A stretch of 64,000 nt of DNA from an uncultured Clostridia bacterium (GTDB taxonomy: Bacteria > Bacillota > Clostridia > Oscillospirales > Acutalibacteraceae), in assembly GCA_946500295.1 (NCBI GenBank), contig CAMMVF010000006.1:1-64000 (forward strand), read 5' to 3'. Below the pieces are notes generated by a model. That model worked only from the letters and a program-made list of their open reading frames with translations. It searched no databases and was not told the origin of the DNA. This document shows positions 7,329 to 17,236 of the stretch, in pieces. Both the position numbers and the translations under genes were made by a program. Within the stretch, counting starts at the first letter, position 1. Each line of letters starts with the position of its first letter.

Positions 7329-8384
7329 CTGCTTATCATTATTGGCATACTTTTGTTTGAGCTTATTATTCTGGTGCATGAAGGCGGTCATTTTGTTGCG
7401 GCGAAGCTTTCGGGAGTTCAGGTTAATGAGTTTGCCCTCGGTATGGGACCTAAGCTTTTTAGCCTCACAAAAGGAGAAACCAAGTATTCTCTTCGCCTGC
7501 TTCCCATCGGCGGTTACTGCGCCATGGAGGGAGAGGACGAAGACAGCTCCAACCCACGGGCTTTTGGAAACAAGCCCGTGTGGAAGAGAATAATAATTGT
7601 AGTTGCGGGTGCGATAATGAATATCATTCTCGGACTGTTGATGACGCTGACGCTGGTTTTACAGCAGCCATACTATGCCTCAACCACGATTGCTGATTTT
7701 CCTGAGCAATCAGTTACCGAAAATAGTCTGCAGGTTGGAGATAAGCTGGAATCAATAGACGGATATGCCATATGGAATTCCAGGGATATTGTATTTGCAC
7801 TTGGCACAACTCAAACCACTTCGCCTAATATAAAGGTTAACCGTGACGGTCAGAGCATAGACCTCGGTAATGTTCCCCTTTATACCTACGAGGATGAAAA
7901 CGGCAATGAGCAAATATCAGTCGATTTCTATGTTGAGAGAGTAGATAAGAGCTTTTTGTCCGTCTGTGGAGAGACTATAGGTCAGACCGTATCAACTGTA
8001 CGCATGGTATGGGCAAGTTTGGTGGGAATGGTCACCGGAAAGTTTGGTTTTAATGATATGTCAGGTCCGGTCGGTGTAGCTTCAGCTATTACCACTGTAG
8101 CCTCTCAGGGACTTGAAAGCGGTTTTCTAGATGCGTTTAACAATATCCTCTACGTGATGATGATATTGACAATTAATCTCGGGATCTTTAACCTTTTGCC
8201 GATACCGGCTTTGGATGGCGGCAGGTTCTTCTTCCTGCTAATTGAGCTTATCCGCAGAAAGCCTATTCCACAAAAATACGAGGGTGTTATTCATGGTGTG
8301 GGTTTTGCGTTGCTGATGGTATTTATGCTTGCAATCACCTTTAATGATATTGTTAGAATTGTCACCGGTTCGGGATTCGGTTAA
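7329..8384 (+). CDS. rseP: Site-2 zinc metalloprotease RseP/RasP
   Basis: An intramembrane protease that cleaves anti-sigma factors and signal peptide remnants. Motifs: HEGGH zinc site (residues 17-21) in the first membrane helix, a central PDZ domain (about 110-200), and NLLPIPALDGGRFF with the metal-ligand Asp near 296. The start is odd: no ATG, GTG or TTG precedes the first helix in frame. The frame is closed by a stop at 7308-7310, and the first conventional start (TTG 7353) would remove half of helix 1. CTG at 7329 lies 5 bases after GAGG and restores a normal N-terminus of about 351 residues, so I chose it. It follows dxr closely. Confidence 0.9.
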   Translation: MLIIIGILLFELIILVHEGGHFVAAKLSGVQVNEFALGMGPKLFSLTKGETKYSLRLLPIGGYCAMEGEDEDSSNPRAFGNKPVWKRIIIVVAGAIMNIILGLLMTLTLVLQQPYYASTTIADFPEQSVTENSLQVGDKLESIDGYAIWNSRDIVFALGTTQTTSPNIKVNRDGQSIDLGNVPLYTYEDENGNEQISVDFYVERVDKSFLSVCGETIGQTVSTVRMVWASLVGMVTGKFGFNDMSGPVGVASAITTVASQGLESGFLDAFNNILYVMMILTINLGIFNLLPIPALDGGRFFFLLIELIRRKPIPQKYEGVIHGVGFALLMVFMLAITFNDIVRIVTGSGFG

Positions 8385-8408
8385 TTAATTATAAAAGAGG
8401 AATAAGCT

Positions 8409-9446
8409 ATGACTAAGCAAATTAAAATCGGTAATGTTTTAATCGGCGGAGGAGCGCCGGTTACTATACAATCCATGCTCAATGTACCCGCTGAAAATAT
8501 CGACGCCAGCGTTAAACAAGCTAAGGAGCTTGAAGCCGCAGGCTGTGAAATTATTCGCGCGGCAGTACCTACGCTTGGTGATGTTAAGCTAATTGCTGCA
8601 CTAAAAGAGAATTTAAGTGTACCGGTTGTTGCCGATATTCATTTTGACTACAGGATTGCTCTTGAATGTGTTTCCGCAGGTGTAGATAAGATAAGAATAA
8701 ATCCAGGCAATATCGGTTCCGATGACAGGGTGAAGGCAGTTGCTGACGCTTGTAACTCGAAAAAAATTCCAATAAGGATTGGAGTAAACTCCGGTAGCCT
8801 TGAAAAGAACATACTTGAAAAGTACGGCTCGCCGACAGCTGAGGCTCTGTGCGAGAGTGCGCTTTACCATGCTTCTCTGCTTGAAAAATTTGATTTTACC
8901 GATATAGTTCTATCAATGAAATCCTCCGATGTTGCTACTATGGTTAAGGCGTATGAACTGGCAAGCCAAAAATGCGACTATCCTCTTCACCTCGGGGTGA
9001 CCGAGGCGGGAACGGAGCGAATGGGTCTGATAAAGTCGGCCGCAGGTATAGGTTCGCTTTTACTTCACGGAATCGGCGATACGATCAGAATTTCTCTTAC
9101 GGCTGATCCAGTTAAGGAGATATATGCCGCTCAGGATTTGCTGAAAGCCATAGGTATCAGAAAAAACGGGATAACCTTTGTATCCTGCCCAACCTGCGGC
9201 AGAACCAAAATAGATCTCATAGCGCTTGCCAATGAAGTTGAGGAAAAGCTCAGAGGCTGCAAGAAAAACTTAAAGGTCGCAATTATGGGTTGTGCAGTTA
9301 ATGGACCGGGTGAAGCCAGAGAGGCAGATATAGGAATAGCCGGAGGCAACGGCGTCGGTCTGATATTTAAAAAAGGTGAAATTATCCGAAAGGTACCGGA
9401 AAGTGAGCTTATCACCGAGCTGATGAAGGAAATAGATAAGATGTAG
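8409..9446 (+). CDS. ispG: 4-hydroxy-3-methylbut-2-enyl diphosphate synthase
   Basis: Encodes 345 residues. This [4Fe-4S] enzyme converts MEcPP to HMBPP late in the MEP pathway. The TIM-barrel part starts VTIQSMLNVPAENIDASV. The cluster domain has CPTCGRTKIDL (about 260), supplying two cysteines, and MGCAVNGPGEA (about 293), supplying the third. A RBS (AGAGGAA) precedes ATG. It lies 24 bases after rseP. In Bacillus proS occupies this spot; ispG here is common in clostridia. Confidence 0.96.
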   Translation: MTKQIKIGNVLIGGGAPVTIQSMLNVPAENIDASVKQAKELEAAGCEIIRAAVPTLGDVKLIAALKENLSVPVVADIHFDYRIALECVSAGVDKIRINPGNIGSDDRVKAVADACNSKKIPIRIGVNSGSLEKNILEKYGSPTAEALCESALYHASLLEKFDFTDIVLSMKSSDVATMVKAYELASQKCDYPLHLGVTEAGTERMGLIKSAAGIGSLLLHGIGDTIRISLTADPVKEIYAAQDLLKAIGIRKNGITFVSCPTCGRTKIDLIALANEVEEKLRGCKKNLKVAIMGCAVNGPGEAREADIGIAGGNGVGLIFKKGEIIRKVPESELITELMKEIDKM

Positions 9447-9482
9447 TCCCCATAGGGGTTTAAGTAAAAATGAGGTAAGTTA

Positions 9483-12400
9483 ATGACGATAAAGGAATTT
9501 CTCAGCGAGTACGGCTGCAACATACCGCAGCAGATCGAAGGCGGAGAAATAGAGGCGGTTAAGATAAATTCCGCACGTAGAATTATGGATATTAAGGTGA
9601 GGTTTGATTCTACTGTTTCCAGAGACCTCCTGTTTGAAACAGAAAACAAAATCAAAGAGCTTCCGCTTGGGTTGAGCAACGCCTACATAAAGCCGGTGTT
9701 TCCCAGCGGGAGCTTTCGACCTGATTACTATCCGGAGCTTGTTAAGGAGCTAAAAAGACGAAATACAAGCCTTAACGGCTCTCTAAATGACTCAAGTGTA
9801 GTGGTTGACGATGCTCAAAACCTTACCGTAAATCTCTGCCACGGGGGAGCAGCCCTGCTTAAGGCTCAGGGATTTGATAAAAACCTGCGTTCGATAATTA
9901 TGGAGGAATTTAGCCAAAGCTTTTCTGTAGCCTTTGATGGAGTTTTAGCAGTTTCGGTTGACAGTGAGCAATATATACAAAGACAAAATATAATCGAGGA
10001 AAAACACAAAAGGGAAGCTATGATTGCCAGTGCCAACAAGGAGGAGGCAATTCAGGAGGCTGCAAAGCGCAAAAAGGATAGAGAGGTAACCAGGGCAATT
10101 GAAATCCGGAAGGATGAATACTACTACCCCTGCGTTATCGCGGGTAGCGCAAAGCCTCTGTACGGATCTACCTTTTCATCAAAAAACATCACGCCAATCA
10201 GCAATCTTGCCTCAGATTCGGGCAGAGTTGTAATCTGGGGAGATGTATTTGAAACCGAAACTAAAACTACTAAAGACGGTCGAAAAAATATAATAACCAT
10301 AAAAATTACCGACTATACCGGCTCGATGATGGTCAAGGTTTTCGATGAGATTAAGGCGGCTAAGCCCGCCGCTGACATAAGAAAGGGTCAGACCATAGTT
10401 TGCCGTGGGGAAATAGAGTACGACAGATATATTAATGAAATTGTACTCAGAGCAAGATCCATAGGCTCGATTAAAAAGGTTCAGGTGGTTGACAATGCTC
10501 CCGAAAAGCGTGTCGAACTACACCTACATACAAAAATGTCCGCAATGGACGGAGTATCAGACGCATCATCACTTATAAAACAGGCTTATGATTGGGGACA
10601 TCCCGCCGTAGCAATTACCGACCACGGCGTAGCACAAGCATTCCCGGAGGCGATGGATACAGTAGAGAGTTTGGTCGATAGGGAAGATGAGGATAATCCG
10701 GACGCCTTCAAGGTGATTTACGGCACCGAGGCATATTTTGTAAACGATATGATATCTGCGGTTTCAGGCAAGGCGGACTGCGAGCTCAGCTCAAGTACGA
10801 TAGTCTGCTTTGACCTTGAGACGACGGGGCTTTCAGCTTCCAAGGAGGCTATAACCGAAATAGGTGCGGTCAAGATAGAAAATGGCTGCATCACGGAAAC
10901 CTTTTCCACCTTTGTCAATCCTAAGCGCCCTATTCCTCAGAAAATCATAGAACTTACCGGTATCACTGACGCTATGGTAAAAAACGCCCCGTTTGAAGAT
11001 GAAGCGGTAAAGAACTTTTTTGAGTTTTGTGGAAAGGACGCAGTACTTGTTGCCCATAATGCGCCTTTTGATACTTCATTTCTCAAAGCGGCAGCAGTCC
11101 GTTGCGGCTATAAATACGAATACACCGCAATTGACACGGTTGCAATTTGCCGTGCGATATTGAAGGACATAAAAAACTGCAAGCTCGATACCGTAGCAAA
11201 ATATCTCCGACTCGGATCTTTTAATCATCACCGTGCCTGTGACGATGCAGAAATCCTATCCCGTATTTTTCTTTGCTTGGTTACGAGGCTCAAGGACGAC
11301 TACGGAATTACTAAGGTACAGCAGATCAACACACATATTGCTGGATCGGATACCAAAAAGCTGCCTATGTATCATCAAATTATCCTGGTGAAAAATGACA
11401 CAGGATTAAAGAACCTGTACAAGCTTATCTCGATGTCACACTTGACATATTTTTATAAAAAGCCGAGAATACCCAAATCTGAGCTTGTTAAGCACAGAGA
11501 GGGGCTGATTATTGGCAGTGCCTGTGAGGCAGGAGAACTTTTCAGGGCTATTGTAATGGGTAAGCCCTGGGAGGAACTTTTAGAAATAGCTTCGTTCTAT
11601 GATTATCTTGAAATTCAGCCGATAGGCAACAATATGTATATGCTGAGAAATGGCAGCGTTTCGGATATTAAGGAACTTCAGGAGTATAATAAAACCGTTG
11701 TAAAGCTCGGAAAAAAACTAAATATTCCTGTTGTAGCTACCTGTGATGTCCACTTCCAAAGCCCCGAAGATGGGGAATACAGAAAAATCCTACAAGCTGC
11801 TCAGGGCTACACGGATGCCGACAATCAAGCGCCGCTTTATCTTAGAACTACTGCCGAGATGCTCAGTGAGTTTGAATATCTCGGCAAAGAAAAGGCGTAC
11901 GAGGTGGTAGTCACAAACACAAGAAAAATAGCTGCCTCTATCGAAAGAGTCAGACCTATTCCCAGGGGAGTATTCCCGCCGTTTATTGACGGAGCTGAGG
12001 AACAGCTCACGACTATTACATGGCAAAGAGCAAAGGAAAAATACGGAGATCCGCTCCCGGAGATAGTGAAGGCAAGACTTGACCGTGAACTGGGCTCGAT
12101 AACCAAGCACGGCTTTTCGGTTTTGTATATGACGGCTCAAAAGCTGGTTGCAGACAGCGAAGCACATGGCTATTTGGTGGGGTCTCGTGGAAGCGTAGGT
12201 TCGTCATTTGTTGCTACTATGTCAGGTATTTCAGAGGTAAATCCTCTATGTCCGCACTATATTTGCCCAAATTGTAAAAATAGCGAATTCATTACTGACG
12301 GAAGCTATGGCTCCGGCTTTGATCTTCCGCCCAAAAATTGTCCTGTTTGCGGAACTCCGTATGACAGAGACGGCCATGAAATTCCGTTTGAAACCTTCCT

Positions 12401-13853
12401 GGGCTTTGACGGAGACAAAACGCCGGATATTGATCTTAACTTCAGCGGAGAGTATCAGTCACACTCCCACAGATACACAGAAGAATTGTTCGGCAAGGAC
12501 AATGTGTTTAAGGCGGGTACAATAGCTACGGTTGCTGAAAAGACAGCAATAGGCTATGTAAAGAAATATTGCGAGCTCTCCGGCAAGGTGCTGCATCGAG
12601 CCGAGGAGTCGCGTCTCGCCGCCGGTTGCACAGGCGTAAAGCGCACCACCGGTCAGCACCCAGGCGGAATGGTAGTTGTGCCGAGGGGCAAGGAGATTTA
12701 CGACTTCTGCCCGGTTCAGCACCCTGCTAACGATATGAAGTCGGATAATATTACCACCCATTTTGACTTCCACTCAATTCATGATACAATCTGTAAGCTT
12801 GATGAACTCGGTCATGATGTGCCGACTATTTATCATTATCTTGAAAAATTTACAAATATTCCTGTTATGCACGTTTCAATGAGCGACCCTGAGGTTATGT
12901 CATTGTTCACTTCGACAAAGGCTTTGGGTGTTACTCCTGAGGACATCGGCTCAAAAACGGGTACCTTCTCTCTCCCTGAAGTAGGTACGGACTTTGTTCG
13001 CAATATGCTTATTGAAGCTCAACCTAAGACTTTTTCTGACTTGCTGCAAATCTCGGGACTGTCACATGGAACTGATGTTTGGATAGGCAACGCCGCAGAT
13101 TTGATTCACAGTGGACAGTGTACAATTTCCGAGGTTATAGGTACTCGTGACTCTATTATGACCTATCTGCTTCATAAAGGTCTGGAGCCCAAAATGGCGT
13201 TTAAAATTATGGAGATTGTTAGAAAGGGCAAGGCTACAAAATTGCTTACCGAGGAGCATATTGAGGCGATGAAAGCTCACGATGTACCTCAGTGGTATTT
13301 GGATTCGTGTATGAAGATAAAATATATGTTCCCCAAGGCTCACGCAGCTGCATATATGATTTCTACTCTTCGCCTCGGCTGGTACAAGGTGCACAGACCA
13401 ACCGAATACTATGCTGCTTATTTTTCCGTTCGAGGTGAGAATTTCGACGGGGCAACGGTGCTTAAAGGCATAAACGCAGTAAAGGAAAAGATGAAGAATA
13501 TCAAAGCCAAGGGTTATGAGGCAACTGCCAAGGATGAGGCGGAGTACTCCAATTTGCAGATAATTAATGAGATGCTCGCCAGAGGAATTGAGGTATTGCC
13601 TGTTGACATTTACAAATCTGAGGCTAAAATGTTTGTTATAGAGGGAAACAAAATCCGACTGCCCTTTTCATCTTTATCCGGTGTAGGAGATGCGGCCGCC
13701 GAAGTTTTGGCAGAAGAAGGAAAACACGGCGAATATCTTTCGGTCGATGAACTGCAGCGCAGGACGAAGGTCTCAAAGTCGGTAATAGAAACGCTCAGAG
13801 AGGTTGGCGCATTAGCTTCTTTGCCTGAAAGCAGCCAGCTGACCCTTTTCTGA
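9483..13853 (+). CDS. polC: DNA polymerase III PolC-type alpha subunit
   Basis: Encodes 1456 residues, the normal PolC size. It is the main replicative polymerase of Firmicutes, with built-in proofreading. In order: N-terminal domain, OB-fold (about 240-340), split PHP domain starting ELHLHTKMSAMDG (about 345), DEDD exonuclease with CFDLETTG (about 442) and HNAPFDTSFL (about 525), then the C-family polymerase with SRGSVGSS (about 901), a zinc module CPNC...CPVC (about 929-955), PDIDLNFSG (about 981) and GQHPGGM (about 1057). The last residues SQLTLF fit a beta-clamp binding tail. It is the last core gene of the operon. Confidence 0.98.
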   Translation: MTIKEFLSEYGCNIPQQIEGGEIEAVKINSARRIMDIKVRFDSTVSRDLLFETENKIKELPLGLSNAYIKPVFPSGSFRPDYYPELVKELKRRNTSLNGSLNDSSVVVDDAQNLTVNLCHGGAALLKAQGFDKNLRSIIMEEFSQSFSVAFDGVLAVSVDSEQYIQRQNIIEEKHKREAMIASANKEEAIQEAAKRKKDREVTRAIEIRKDEYYYPCVIAGSAKPLYGSTFSSKNITPISNLASDSGRVVIWGDVFETETKTTKDGRKNIITIKITDYTGSMMVKVFDEIKAAKPAADIRKGQTIVCRGEIEYDRYINEIVLRARSIGSIKKVQVVDNAPEKRVELHLHTKMSAMDGVSDASSLIKQAYDWGHPAVAITDHGVAQAFPEAMDTVESLVDREDEDNPDAFKVIYGTEAYFVNDMISAVSGKADCELSSSTIVCFDLETTGLSASKEAITEIGAVKIENGCITETFSTFVNPKRPIPQKIIELTGITDAMVKNAPFEDEAVKNFFEFCGKDAVLVAHNAPFDTSFLKAAAVRCGYKYEYTAIDTVAICRAILKDIKNCKLDTVAKYLRLGSFNHHRACDDAEILSRIFLCLVTRLKDDYGITKVQQINTHIAGSDTKKLPMYHQIILVKNDTGLKNLYKLISMSHLTYFYKKPRIPKSELVKHREGLIIGSACEAGELFRAIVMGKPWEELLEIASFYDYLEIQPIGNNMYMLRNGSVSDIKELQEYNKTVVKLGKKLNIPVVATCDVHFQSPEDGEYRKILQAAQGYTDADNQAPLYLRTTAEMLSEFEYLGKEKAYEVVVTNTRKIAASIERVRPIPRGVFPPFIDGAEEQLTTITWQRAKEKYGDPLPEIVKARLDRELGSITKHGFSVLYMTAQKLVADSEAHGYLVGSRGSVGSSFVATMSGISEVNPLCPHYICPNCKNSEFITDGSYGSGFDLPPKNCPVCGTPYDRDGHEIPFETFLGFDGDKTPDIDLNFSGEYQSHSHRYTEELFGKDNVFKAGTIATVAEKTAIGYVKKYCELSGKVLHRAEESRLAAGCTGVKRTTGQHPGGMVVVPRGKEIYDFCPVQHPANDMKSDNITTHFDFHSIHDTICKLDELGHDVPTIYHYLEKFTNIPVMHVSMSDPEVMSLFTSTKALGVTPEDIGSKTGTFSLPEVGTDFVRNMLIEAQPKTFSDLLQISGLSHGTDVWIGNAADLIHSGQCTISEVIGTRDSIMTYLLHKGLEPKMAFKIMEIVRKGKATKLLTEEHIEAMKAHDVPQWYLDSCMKIKYMFPKAHAAAYMISTLRLGWYKVHRPTEYYAAYFSVRGENFDGATVLKGINAVKEKMKNIKAKGYEATAKDEAEYSNLQIINEMLARGIEVLPVDIYKSEAKMFVIEGNKIRLPFSSLSGVGDAAAEVLAEEGKHGEYLSVDELQRRTKVSKSVIETLREVGALASLPESSQLTLF

Positions 13854-13869
13854 GAGGAGGAATGATAAT

Positions 13870-15228
13870 ATGCGAAAGCGTAATTTGAAACGTCCGATTA
13901 TTCTAATAAGCTATACGGTTCTATTGTTGTTTTTACTTCTGAATTTCAACAGAGTCTGGGAAATACTTTCCACAGTATTTTCTGTGCTGATGCCGTTTGT
14001 AGTGGGATTTATAGTGGCGTTTCTGGTAAATCTGCCCTATGTTTTTTTCTCGGACAGGGTGCTGGGATGGATGCGTAACAAGGGTAAAATAGCTCAGAAA
14101 TTACGAAAACCCATAGCCCTTGTTTTGGCATATCTGGTTGTCTTTGGTGTGATAGCCTTTTTAATAGGAATTCTGATTCCGGAGCTTATTGACAGTGTAG
14201 AGAAGCTGATTACAAATTTCTCTATCTATTTTGACAGCTTCCGCGTATGGTTAACTGACATCATGCTCAAATGGTTTAATATACAACTTACACAGAGCAG
14301 TGATATTTTTGTATTTATAAATAATATCTTCCAGACTTTAACAGGAAGTGAGATTACTAACTGGTTGTCGGGAATGTCGAGCGACCTGCTTCCATCCGTA
14401 TTTGACGTGACAAAAAATGTCACAAACACTATAATAAACCTTTTTGTAGGTGTATTTATCTCATGTTATTTTATGTGCTGCAAGGAAAAACTCTTGTACC
14501 AGACCAAAAAGTTTATTGTTGCTTATATTCCTGAAAAATTCGGTGATAAGCTGTTTGAGATAGGCGATCTTTCAAACAAAATTTTTGGTAAATTCGTCTA
14601 TGGCAAGATTATTGACTCTATGATAATAGGCGTTTTGTGCTTTATCGGAATGTCTATTTTCGGTTTTGATTATGCGGTGCTCAACAGCGTTATAGTTGCG
14701 ATTACCAACTTAGTTCCCGTATTTGGACCTATAGCCGGAGCGGTGATAACAATATTTATCATGCTTGTGATTAACCCTATAGAAGCGATTTGGTTTACAA
14801 TTTTCTTGCTTCTCTTACAGCAGATAGACGGAAACTTTATCGGTCCAAAGATACTGGGAAATTCGATCGGTATCTCAGGCTTTTGGATTATGGCTAGCGT
14901 AATTGTCGGTTCGGGACTTTTCGGTTTCTGGGGTATGTTGTTGGCTGTGCCAATTTTTTCAACAATCTATGTACTGCTCAGCCGCCATATCAACTCAAGA
15001 ATTTCGAAGGTCGGCAAGCAGGCTGTTATCGGCGAACCACCCGAGGACGATATAATTAAGCAGCAAATGCCGCGGGATCCGAGAGAGATCGTTGAAAGTG
15101 ACGGCACAAAAAAGCATCATGTGATAAATAAGGAGTTTATCAGAAATATAAAAAATAAGGTCAGGGGCTCGGAAAGCGAGCATGATCAGTCGAAAACTGG
15201 TTCTGATACTAAATCTGACACAAAATAA
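13870..15228 (+). CDS. AI-2E family transporter-like membrane protein
   Basis: Encodes 452 residues. It has about eight membrane helices and the family pattern: N-terminal helix pair, a long extracytoplasmic-like region (about 100-190), then a C-terminal helix bundle with NLVPVFGPIAGA and LQQIDGNFIGPKILG. The last 70 residues are charged and probably cytoplasmic. Members of this family are reported as autoinducer exporters or as sodium/proton antiporters, so the substrate is unknown here. A GAGGAGGAA ribosome site precedes the ATG, 16 bases after polC, so it is likely co-transcribed. Confidence 0.85.
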   Translation: MRKRNLKRPIILISYTVLLLFLLLNFNRVWEILSTVFSVLMPFVVGFIVAFLVNLPYVFFSDRVLGWMRNKGKIAQKLRKPIALVLAYLVVFGVIAFLIGILIPELIDSVEKLITNFSIYFDSFRVWLTDIMLKWFNIQLTQSSDIFVFINNIFQTLTGSEITNWLSGMSSDLLPSVFDVTKNVTNTIINLFVGVFISCYFMCCKEKLLYQTKKFIVAYIPEKFGDKLFEIGDLSNKIFGKFVYGKIIDSMIIGVLCFIGMSIFGFDYAVLNSVIVAITNLVPVFGPIAGAVITIFIMLVINPIEAIWFTIFLLLLQQIDGNFIGPKILGNSIGISGFWIMASVIVGSGLFGFWGMLLAVPIFSTIYVLLSRHINSRISKVGKQAVIGEPPEDDIIKQQMPRDPREIVESDGTKKHHVINKEFIRNIKNKVRGSESEHDQSKTGSDTKSDTK

Positions 15229-15238
15229 ATCAATCTTT

Positions 15239-15273
15239 GCAGAACAGCCAAGTTAGCTTGGCTGTTCTGTGCG
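15239..15273 (+). terminator. Stem-loop after the polC operon
   Basis: The perfect stem AGAACAGCCAAG-TTAG-CTTGGCTGTTCT (12 bases, 15241-15268) lies just after the stop of the AI-2E-type gene and before the his promoter. The T-run is weak, so termination strength is uncertain. Confidence 0.55.
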
Positions 15274-15315
15274 GTATAATATAATCGAGCAGTCCTAAAA
15301 AAGATATTAAAACAG

Positions 15316-15344
15316 TTGACAATGTGGCTTCACTATGGTATTAT
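15316..15344 (+). promoter_or_regulatory. Promoter of the his operon
   Basis: TTGACA (15316-15321), a 17-base spacer and TATTAT (15339-15344). Only about 37 bases separate the -10 from the hisZ start, so there is no room for a T-box or attenuator. Confidence 0.8.
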
Positions 15345-15381
15345 AGTAGCACGCTAAAGCGACAGTGAAAGGAAAAATATT

Positions 15382-16593
15382 ATGAAAGCTTATTATAAGA
15401 TTACTCCCGAGGGAACAAGGGACTACCTCTTTGAGGAGACAGGAGCAATAAATGATGTAACGAGTATTACTACGTCAGTTTATCGCTCGAAAGGCTACCA
15501 TGAGGTAAAAACACCCTTCCTTGAGTTTTTTGATGAATTCAATATGAACACCGGAGCAATACCTCAGGAACAGATGTTTAAGCTAACGGACAACAAGGGC
15601 AGATTGATGGTGCTTCGGCCTGACTCCACTTTGCCGCTTGCCAGAGTAGCTGCAACCAGACTGCAAAATAAAACTTTGCCCATTAGACTGTTTTACAGTC
15701 AAACCGTCTACCGCAGTAATCCCAGTCTCACCGGCAGAAGGAATGAGATAAGCCAGACCGGTATTGAACTTTTGGGTGCTTCGGGTAAGAGAGCCGATCT
15801 TGAGGTAATAGTAACCGCAGTAGAAGCTCTTCAAAAGATTGTCAAGGATTTCAGAATTGAACTTGGGCATGCCGGCTTTTTTAATTCCCTCGCAAACAAG
15901 CTTTCGTGCAGTGAAGAAATAAAGGAACAAATCAGAGATTCTATTCAAAGCAAGAACTACTCCCAACTCGGAACAATCCTTGATTCTCTTGAGCCCTCGG
16001 AGACAGTAGAAGCTATAAGAAAGCTTCCGAGACTATTCGGGGGAGAGGAAGTTTTAGCTCAGGCAGCTCCACTGTTTAAAAATACAGAGGGTGAGGAAGA
16101 TCTAAAGTATCTCAGCGAGATTTATCATTCACTTTCAAAGTTAATGATGGGTGACAAGCTCATAATGGATTTGGGACTCGTACAAAGGATAGACTACTAT
16201 AGCGGTATAGTATTCAGCGCCTATGTTGAGGGCAGCGGAGATGCTGTTTTGACAGGAGGCAGGTATGATAACCTATTGAGCGAATTTGATGCACCTATGC
16301 CGGCAGCCGGATTTGCGCTTAATGCAGATGTGCTCGCTGATATAATGCTTGACTCAGGCAAAAGCTTTGATGAAAAGCCTGCTGATATTATAGTTCATGC
16401 AGACGAGGGCTATGAGATGGACGCTATAAACCAATGTCGTTTTTACTCGCTCAGCGGATTTAAATGTGAAAACAGTGTGTTCACTTCAAGGGAGGAAGCC
16501 GTGAAATACGCACGAGAAAATGGAATCAAGCAGATTTGCTTGATGAATGATTCACCGGAAACTATTGATATTGAAACATGGGAGAATGAGTGA
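15382..16593 (+). CDS. hisZ: ATP phosphoribosyltransferase regulatory subunit HisZ
   Basis: Encodes 403 residues resembling the catalytic core of histidyl-tRNA synthetase, with motif 2-like region FYSQTVYRSNPSLTGRRNE and a motif 3-like stretch GGRYDNLLSEFDAPMPAAG. It lacks the anticodon-binding domain. HisZ pairs with short-form HisG and gives it activity and histidine feedback control. The next gene is a short-form hisG, supporting HisZ over a true synthetase. Its end overlaps hisG by one base (TGATG). Confidence 0.93.
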   Translation: MKAYYKITPEGTRDYLFEETGAINDVTSITTSVYRSKGYHEVKTPFLEFFDEFNMNTGAIPQEQMFKLTDNKGRLMVLRPDSTLPLARVAATRLQNKTLPIRLFYSQTVYRSNPSLTGRRNEISQTGIELLGASGKRADLEVIVTAVEALQKIVKDFRIELGHAGFFNSLANKLSCSEEIKEQIRDSIQSKNYSQLGTILDSLEPSETVEAIRKLPRLFGGEEVLAQAAPLFKNTEGEEDLKYLSEIYHSLSKLMMGDKLIMDLGLVQRIDYYSGIVFSAYVEGSGDAVLTGGRYDNLLSEFDAPMPAAGFALNADVLADIMLDSGKSFDEKPADIIVHADEGYEMDAINQCRFYSLSGFKCENSVFTSREEAVKYARENGIKQICLMNDSPETIDIETWENE

Positions 16594-17231
16594 TGAAGCC
16601 ACTGAGAATAGCCCTGACAAAGGGAAGACTGGAAAAGGATACAATAAACTTACTTGAAAAAATAGGGTATGACTGTACGGCAGTGCGAAATAAGGGAAGG
16701 AAGCTTATCCTCCCGATTGGGGATGGAGAAATAGAAGTTGTGCTTGCAAAAGCTGCAGATGTAATTACTTATGTTGAGCACGGTGTCTGCGACCTTGGAG
16801 TTGTGGGCAAGGATACAATTTTGGAAAACGGAACCTCTTTTTATGAGCTTTTGGATCTTGGTTTCGGAAAATGCCGTTTTGCCGTGGCAGGAAAGGCAGG
16901 TTATAACCTGTATGACGGATTCAAGGCGAAAACCATCGCTACTAAATATCCAAATGTTGCTCGCCGACATTTTGAAAATAAGGCTATGGATATCCGCTTT
17001 ATCAAGATAGAGGGCAGTGTGGAGCTTGCACCGCTTTTGGGGCTGGCTGACGCTATAGTCGATATAGTTGAAACAGGTTCTACCTTGAGAGAAAACGGCC
17101 TTGAGGTATATGAGGATGTTGTGCCGATTTCTGCACGACTGATTGCAAACAATGCAAGTCTCAAACTTAGAAAGCATGAAATCGAACATCTTGTAGACAG
17201 AATGGAAGATTACTTAAAAGAAACGGAGTGA
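16593..17231 (+). CDS. hisG: ATP phosphoribosyltransferase catalytic subunit, short form
   Basis: Encodes 212 residues starting MKPLRIALTKGRL. It catalyses the first step of histidine synthesis, ATP plus PRPP to PR-ATP. It is the short type without the C-terminal regulatory ACT-like domain, so it needs HisZ encoded just before it. The PRPP-binding segment is DAIVDIVETGSTLRENGL (about 153-170). ATG 16593 overlaps the hisZ stop and follows GGGAGAATGAG. Confidence 0.96.
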   Translation: MKPLRIALTKGRLEKDTINLLEKIGYDCTAVRNKGRKLILPIGDGEIEVVLAKAADVITYVEHGVCDLGVVGKDTILENGTSFYELLDLGFGKCRFAVAGKAGYNLYDGFKAKTIATKYPNVARRHFENKAMDIRFIKIEGSVELAPLLGLADAIVDIVETGSTLRENGLEVYEDVVPISARLIANNASLKLRKHEIEHLVDRMEDYLKETE

Positions 17232-17236
17232 TACAT

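Noticed and set aside
15345-15381. T-box or attenuator before hisZ
   Set aside because: Only about 37 bases lie between promoter and start codon, too few for such an element.
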